Assembly (NCBI GenBank): GCA_963969365.1
Contig: OZ017752.1
Span: 310,001-374,000 of the forward strand
Origin: Asterochloris sp. CNOR1
Lineage: Eukaryota > Chlorophyta > Trebouxiophyceae > Trebouxiales > Trebouxiaceae
Reading direction: 5' to 3'
DNA: 64,000 nt
Of this stretch, positions 58,601-64,000 are shown one piece after another. The translations under genes and the position numbers were made by a program. Numbering within the stretch: the stretch's first letter is position 1; each line of letters begins with the position of its first letter. Below the pieces are notes generated by a model. It worked only from the letters and a program-made list of their open reading frames with translations, searched no databases and was not told the DNA's origin.

Positions 58601-61600
58601 GCAAGTGGCTGGGGCAGATAAGCGGTGTTGGGTCCATGAGGGTAGCTTACCTGATCATCTGCTTTGAGCCTGTGCAGGACTGCCAGGCAACGGCAAACAG
58701 GCCTCCACAGGGGTGGCAGAGGACCAGCCCAGCATCAGTCCCCCAGAGGGTGCCGGCCTGGTCTCCGCAGCCAGCCTGCAGAGCAGCACAGATGGGCAGC
58801 TGCCCTCCAGCTTTGGCTCCGCAGCTCAAGCCTCGGCAGCCCATCAGGGCAGCATCCTGATGTGGCAGGATGTGAGCTGCACCGTCCGGGGCGCACGGGG
58901 GCCGCGGCGCATCCTGACCAACGTCAGCGGCATTGTGGGCATGCGCGATGCTGGGGGAGCCTTCAAGCCGTGCCTCTTTGCGGTGCTGGGCCCATCTGGC
59001 GCAGGCAAGTGTGCTGCAGGCTGCGCGTACAACATGCAATGCTTCTGGGCAGCACTGTACGCTCCTTTTGTGGCTAAGTGACTGTGCTGGCCCAGAAGCA
59101 TTGCATGTTAGCATGCACTGCGCAGGGCTTATGTCGGGGCCCTTTCTGCTTGGGATGGTGGTAAGACTGGCAGTGGCAAGTGTGCTGCAGGCTTCCTGTG
59201 CACCGGTTTCAGTGCTGTGCGCCCTGTTGTGGAGGGGTGCCTCTGCATACAGGCACCGCGGGACCTAACCTGAATGAAGTCTGCTGCGGTCATTCTGGCC
59301 CGGCTGGCTTCCAAGTTCACATCTTCTCTAGCTGGACATGTCAGGCAGCACATCGCTGGTGGCTGTCAAAGGCATCCACCTTGTGCTGCAGGCAAGACGA
59401 CCTTGATTGACATTCTGGCTGGACGGAAGCGGGACGCAGGTGAGCTGCTGCTGTATTGCTCGTGGCCGAGAGCCTTGCATCCTGTGCAGCCTGGCCTCTA
59501 CATGCTCCTTACGGCTCTGCCCACTGACTGCTTCGAAGGCTGCACAGAGTCCTGCAGCACAGAGTGCTGCAAACAGCATCCGTGACCCCTGCAATCATTT
59601 GGCACCTACTTAACACCTGAGGGAACCGACTTTCTGCTGTGGATTGTTGTGCAGGCGTGCACGGACGAATGTCCATCAACGGCCAGGCAACTGCAGCCCA
59701 TAGCAGGGCTGCCATTGTGGGCTATGTGTTGCAGGACGACCTGCTGCACGGCAGCTCGACTGTGCAGGAGTACCTCAGGTGCAGAGCTTGCATTGCCAAT
59801 GCCTGCATATTGCTTTCTGAGGTGCCCTGATGTCCACAGCAGGAGGGGGCTCGTCCCATTGACTTCCATTCTGGACAAGTGCTGAGGTGCTGGCTTGCAT
59901 CTGCAATCAACATGTGTGGGCACTGACTTGCATTTGTGTGTATGATAGGGAGCAACTGCTGGGACAACCCCAATGACCAGCAGCAAGTTCTCACAACCCT
60001 TTCATTATGTGAAATCTGACTGCCTCACACCTGCCAGCTGTGGAGAGGCTTCTACTGACTGCCTATGCACCAGGCTGCGTCACAGCTGGCTGCTTTGTCA
60101 GCCTGCCTGCACATACAAGCAGGTGTCCACTGTCTTCCATCTGCGGCATGCAGGTACCACGCTGCCCTGCGGCTGCCAGCCACGATGCCAGCTGCAGAGA
60201 GGGAGCGCCGCGTGCAGCAGCTCATTGACCAACTGCGCCTACGCAAGGTGATGCGAAAGCACACGACTGCAGCTGCTACTGTGGCATCGACGTGCTGCAA
60301 GACGGAGGCCCTTGACCAGAGACGGGCAGCAAGTGTTATGGCAGCACCTCAGCTGCAGTCACTGCTGCGACTGAGGGCCCCTGATTTTTTACGAGTTAGT
60401 TTTGCCTGGCGCTTTGACACAAAAGATGGCTTCTGCCACGTCAGAGGCTTTCTTGCATGCTGCTGCCTGTTCTTGCAGGTGGCCAACAGCCTGATTGGGG
60501 ATGCCTTCATGAGAGGCCTCTCTGGAGGGGAGCAGCGCCGTGTCAGCATCGCTGCAGAGCTGCTTACACAGCCAGGCATCGCCCTGCTGGACGAGCCCAC
60601 AACTGGTGAGGCTGAACATATGAGCCCAGACGCTCAGCTTGCATCTTGAGGTCCCTTCGCATGAAGTGCAAAGGATTGTACACGGTCTGGCAGTGGAGTG
60701 CAAAATCAAACAAAGCTCTGTTCCCATGTGGGCACAGTACCATTGCGCCTGTGCCTCGTTTTGTGAGGCTGGCCTGCTGAGCTGAGACCCTTAGGTCTGA
60801 GGGATGCAGGGCACCATACCTCTGCACTTGTGCCTGATCCTCTGCTGCCTTTGATGAACAGTCATGCCACTGCACAGCATGCACTGCACAGCGTGCGCTT
60901 ATTGTCTGGCATGTACAGCACCACTGCTGCCAGTGGAGGCAGTGCAGCTTCTGCGCCTGCTGGTCATGCTGACCACGTTTACACAACACCACCACCGCTG
61001 GTAGCGCAACTTGCCCAGACAGCTAAGTGACATTTGTCATGAGGCCATTGCAGGCTTGGCCAATGCAGCTCTGCCAGTGTCAACATGTAGTGGCACCTGC
61101 CCCCGACTGTCAGGGCTGAGGCTGGCCATGTCTTTGCCAGCGTCAACAGCACCAGCAGCTCTTTCAAAAATCCTAGCTTGTAGTTATCCACTTGGTCGTG
61201 ACTGTGCAGGCTTGGACAGCACCAGCGCTGCCAGTGTGGTGGACATATTGGCATCCCTGACACAGACAGGCACTGCTGTCCTGATCACAATCCACCAGCC
61301 ACGCCCCGACGTCTTCAACCTCATGCAGCGCGTGCTCATCTTGTCCAGCGAGGGCCAGATGGTGTTCTCAGGCAAGCCTGCTGAGCTGCGCTGCGGCTGC
61401 TGGGTCACTTGCGGCACCGCAGGGCTTCCTGCAGGAGAGGGCTGGGCTGCACTATATCTCAAGCAACCACCTGGGGCTGCACAGCCATCTGCAAATGCTG
61501 CGCAGGAACGCCACACCAGGTCTATCACTCAACTTAGCAGCGGCCAAGTTGTCTTACGCAAGCCAGCCAGCCTGCCTGGGTCACCCGTGTGTGCCTGTGG

Positions 61601-64000
61601 CAAGGCCAGATAGGTTCAACATTCAAAAACTGCCAGAAGCATCTGCCCGAGGGCCCATGTGGGACATGTGTGTACATTCCAGGGCCTGGCACAAGCACCA
61701 CTACATCCTTCTGCAGCGCACTTGCGCTGGCAGGCACAGGCGGCATGTTTCATGCTGCAGCAGACTGGGGCTGGCAGGCAGCGGCAGCATGACTGCTTGC
61801 AGTGCTGGCTGGCTTCTTGCCTGATGTTGTGGAGCACTCCTGCTGCGGTTGCAGGATGATTGTGGCCCGTGGCTATTGTCTGTGGCATGCATGTTGATTC
61901 TGGCCATTTGCCAGCGGGCAACCCCACCATAAAGCTGCCATTGCAGCCCACGCCATTATCTACATGCACCATAAGCTGCTGCAGTGCTCAGGGCCTGGCC
62001 TGGCTCCCTCAGTCTTCAGGTTCTGACCAGCAGCGCCGCTCCTATCATGGGGGCTTCAGCAAAGGAGTCATGGACAATAAATTGCCATCTATACTGCTGC
62101 AGGGCCCAAGGACTTGGCGCCTCAGTACTTCCTGACAGCTGGGTACACCCCTCCTGAGGCCTCAATCAGCATGGCAGATCACATGCTGGAGGTGGTCATC
62201 AAGGCTCAGCCAGAGGAGGCAGGGCGCCTTGTGGACCTGTTCAGGTTGGCTGCCAGCTTAGTTCCAAGCCTCTGCTGCATGTCTAGCTTTGGCAGCTGGG
62301 ACTGCCAGCATGGCTGCATGATCCTACTTCGTGAATCTCCTTTGGTCTTCACTTTTGCTTTATGTGTTTCCGGCAGTGCAAGTCGGAGGGCTGATGAGGA
62401 AGGGCGCCTCATTGGCCTATTCAGATTAGCTGCCAGCCTGGTCCCATGTCATGGCTTCATGTGTGGCTTTGGCAGTTGGGGCTGCCAGATTTGTGTCACA
62501 GTATCATCGGCAGCTCAACTCGGCATGCTGTGGCCTGCAGAGAGAGCGAGATTGCTGCCGCTGACCGGGAGGACATGGTGGAGCTGGCCAGCGCCAGTGA
62601 GGCAGACAGGTGATGCCTTGCCTGCGCCATCGGCAAGCCCTTGCTGCATTGACCTCTCCATCAGCTGCAGCCCTCAGTGCTGCCCCCAGCTTAGGGTGGG
62701 CATCTTTCCTGCTGTGCAGGGGCCTGCCTCCTGCCCGGTACAAGGCAGGCTACTGGCTGCAGCTGTCAGTGCTGTGCCAGAGGCTGGTGCGGGCCACCTG
62801 GCGCAACCCCATGCTGCTGGCAGTCAACTGGGGCGCGGCCCTGCTGATGTCCCTGGGCGTTGGGGTGGTCTACTGGCATGTCACCCGCGACACCGGCGGC
62901 ATCCAGAACCGATTTGGCAGCCTGTTCTTCATCCTACTGTACCTGGCCGTCATGAGCCTGAGCTCCCTGCCCTTGTGGATGGAGGACCGGCTGCTCTTCA
63001 TCAGGTGAGCTTCATAAGCGTTTGGCAGCTGTCATCACGTCAGGCCGTCATGAGCCTGAGCCCCCTGTGGATGGAGGACCGGCTGCTCTCCATCAAGTGA
63101 GCTTCCTCAGTGTTTGGCAGCTGTCCTCACATCAGACCAACGTGTACCAGGGTTCACGGCAGCAGGTGGTGCGCAGAACAGCATCGGTCCTGTCTGGCAG
63201 CCCGCTCTGGTCCAGCTGCCTTCTGCCTGAGCTGCATGGCCCTGTAAATGAAGCTCGCCTGCTCTGCAGCAGCACACAACCTGCAGAGGGGTCGGCTGCT
63301 GGCCCACACCAGCGTACTTCACCACATCAGCACTGTGGAACCAGCCCCACTGCCATCCATCCCACTCACTGCGAGCCGCCAATGCTGCAGTCAGCCCAGC
63401 TGAACTTCTGCCACCTGTGCAGCAGGAAACAGGTCAAGGGCCTGTCTGGCATGCACTGCCTGCTTCACTGCAATGGCAATGCCTGAAAGCAGGGGGTCAA
63501 TGTCCACTTCAGCTTTCACTCACGGTTGGCACCTGTGCTGCAGGGAGCGGGCCGCTGGTCTGTTTGGCACCCCCGCCTACTTCACCGCGATGGCGCTGTT
63601 CGACCTGGTCCCCATGCGTGTGGTGCCCCCCTGCTTCTTTGCTGCGTCCACATACTGGATGATCGGGTTCCGCCCTGGGGCCGCTTACCTGCCCTCCTTC
63701 TGGCTGACCCTGGTCCTCAGCAACATGGTGCGTGCCCGGCTGCATTGCCTGGCTTGGCGCTGGCTGCTTCATCTCCAGATGCCAGCTTCCAGCAAGTTCA
63801 GCAATCCACTGTGCATTATGTCTCTTTGGAGCCTGCCATGCTCTGAGCGCATGCTTGCCTGGTCCTTCAATGTAGCCCTCTTTGATGACATGCTGCCTGC
63901 CCAGTGCTGGTCTGCCTGCTGGCGTGTGAACGTCCCGTGCCATGCTTCTGTATGTGGATGCGTGGCTGCACAGGCAAGGCTGTGCTCCTCGCAGGTTGGG
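46648..64000 (+). CDS. Full-size ABCG transporter with Cys-rich extracellular N-terminus, partial
   Basis: ATP-driven exporter, layout ectodomain-TM-NBD1-TMD1-NBD2-TMD2. Exons: 46648-46781, 46954-47108, 47614-48281, 48590-48752, 49188-49363, 49679-49757, 50333-50527, 50794-50933, 51266-51383, 51950-52064, 52411-52558, 53345-53471, 53747-53895, 54361-54518, 54836-54976, 55252-55359, 55876-55968, 56581-56744, 57292-57440, 57762-57809, 58048-58150, 58324-58518, 58678-59004, 59392-59439, 59655-59778, 60154-60247, 60479-60605, 61210-61371, 62103-62244, 62541-62609, 62720-63004 and 63544-63727. All phases agree: 1696 codons so far. Signal peptide; EGF-like [15 protein letters not shown]; a Cys-rich region with a Ser/Gly/Ala-rich insert; [24 protein letters not shown]1: [39 protein letters not shown]2: [36 protein letters not shown]. 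Both TMDs contain [19 protein letters not shown]. Plant ABCG24/28-like members have a comparable N-terminus but are half-size. Three GC-AG introns. The 3' end lies outside; the next exon may begin at 63995. Substrate unknown. Confidence 0.9.
48700..48935. repeat. Echoes of an ABC ectodomain exon edge
   Basis: The exon edge at 48721-48755 (ggggccaagatcttgtgccc, gccagctt) recurs at about 48801-48830 (ggcggcaagatcctgtgcct, gccagaat) and, weaker, at about 48915-48933 (aatggcggcaaatcctgttg). Spacing is about 80-110 bp. Confidence 0.72.
52497..52885. repeat. Echoes of an NBD1 exon 3' edge
   Basis: The exon end at 52499-52559 (agcagccagggcatagagca, ccagctgctgggcctcagca) is copied at 52641-52702 (agcagccaagagcatagagc, ccagctgctcggtagcagtg) and at 52813-52873 (ggctgccaagggcactggcc, ccagctgctgggcctcagcg). 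There are three units in a row, the outer two non-coding. Confidence 0.88.
54940..55105. repeat. Echo of an exon edge before TMD1
   Basis: The exon end at 54944-54985 (tctactcgcatcatgcgcaa, gctgtaccggtgagc) is copied at 55045-55085 (tcattccactacatgcgcaa, actgtacaggcgtg). In the copy the donor GTGAGC has become GCGTGT. Confidence 0.85.
55700..55910. repeat. Triplicated 5' edge of a TMD1 exon
   Basis: Three units with a 78-bp period are seen at 55710 (acctgcaggctgggctgcca, cttcacatgctgct), 55788 (ccagcaggctgggctgtcac, ctcacatcgctgct) and 55866 (acctgcaggctgggctgcct, cttcacaatgctgct). Only the last continues in frame as coding exon. Confidence 0.92.
56245..56660. repeat. Echo array upstream of a TMD1 exon
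   Basis: The exon edge at 56571-56650 (catgcagggagcgcaactcg, ctgctgttcgacatggtgcc) has copies at 56335-56408 (cctgcagggagcagagatct, tggttgtctgacatgcc), 56468-56523 (cctgcaggggccaccctagc, ccttttgacatagtgcc) and a shorter one near 56247 (atgccacccggctgtttgac). Two copies keep TGCAGGG. Confidence 0.85.
62215..62480. repeat. Echo of an exon edge after NBD2
   Basis: The exon end plus the following intron at 62220-62300 (gggcgccttgtggacctgtt, caggttggctgcc, tagctttggcagctgggact) is repeated at 62401-62480 (gggcgcctcattggcctatt, cagattagctgcc, tggctttggcagttggggct). The unit is about 80 bp with a 180-bp period. Confidence 0.9.
62945..63345. repeat. Echo array between two TMD2 exons
   Basis: The exon end at 62950-63010 (gtcatgagcctgagctccct, atggaggaccggctgctctt) is repeated at 63047-63103 (gtcatgagcctgagccccct, atggaggaccggctgctctc), followed by a copied gtgagcttc donor. 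A third, decayed copy lies at about 63225-63275 (gcctgagctgcatggccctg). An echo of the next exon's start lies at about 63290-63345 (ggctgctggcccacaccagc, tacttcaccacatcagc). Confidence 0.92.

Noticed and set aside
58519-58677. Boundary between two separate half-size ABC genes
   Set aside because: The exons on both sides join in phase through a normal GT-AG intron. No stop codon, poly(A) signal or new signal peptide precedes NBD2.
1-64000. tRNA, rRNA or transposon genes
   Set aside because: I saw no cloverleaf-like tRNA pattern, rRNA core sequence, reverse transcriptase, transposase or long terminal repeat in the window.

Overview
This window is nuclear DNA of a eukaryote, most likely a green alga of the trebouxiophyte type. 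The genes are densely packed and very intron-rich. I could place about 105 introns by reading frame, and almost all end in C/T-TGCAG. The few 3' signals I can see are TGTAA, the usual chlorophyte poly(A) signal. The proteins are plant/algal in kind: a DHAR with a likely transit peptide, a THO5 of plant type, and an organelle-type EngB GTPase. One gene looks like an axonemal protein, which suggests a lineage that still makes flagellate cells. The genus cannot be told from the sequence alone.

Layout: (1) THO complex subunit 5, minus strand, 3' end cut off by the left edge (1-4275). (2) A small SHG1/BOD1-like protein, plus strand (4509-5563), divergent from THO5. (3) An AhpC/TSA-type redoxin, plus strand (5960-9930). 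(4) Dehydroascorbate reductase, minus strand (10429-13654). (5) Cytosolic isoleucyl-tRNA synthetase, minus strand, 25 exons (15020-30101). (6) An ER protein disulfide isomerase ending in KDEL, plus strand (31055-36500). (7) A short-chain dehydrogenase like 3-hydroxybutyrate dehydrogenase, minus strand (36635-38708). (8) An EngB/YihA GTPase, plus strand (38857-40322). (9) A CFAP210/CCDC173-like flagellar protein, minus strand (40511-46483). (10) A full-size ABCG transporter with a Cys-rich extracellular N-terminus, plus strand, 32 exons, running off the right edge (46648-64000). The genes are mostly arranged as alternating divergent pairs (short shared promoters of 148-233 bp) and convergent pairs.

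There is no shared pathway. Two genes (redoxin, DHAR) concern redox defence, PDI concerns oxidative folding in the ER, and the rest are housekeeping. I rebuilt each gene by joining exons whose phases add up exactly. Total coding lengths match the families: IleRS 1176 aa, PDI 515 aa, DHAR 311 aa, SDR 265 aa, EngB 277 aa.

The most striking feature is not a gene. Many introns, on both strands and in nearly every gene, contain decayed copies of the neighbouring exon edge together with its splice site ('exon-edge echoes'). They usually lie in tandem at 70-125 bp spacing and occasionally inverted. They look like the residue of a process that lengthens, and perhaps creates, introns in this genome. 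GC-AG introns are also unusually frequent (at least 6 of about 105).
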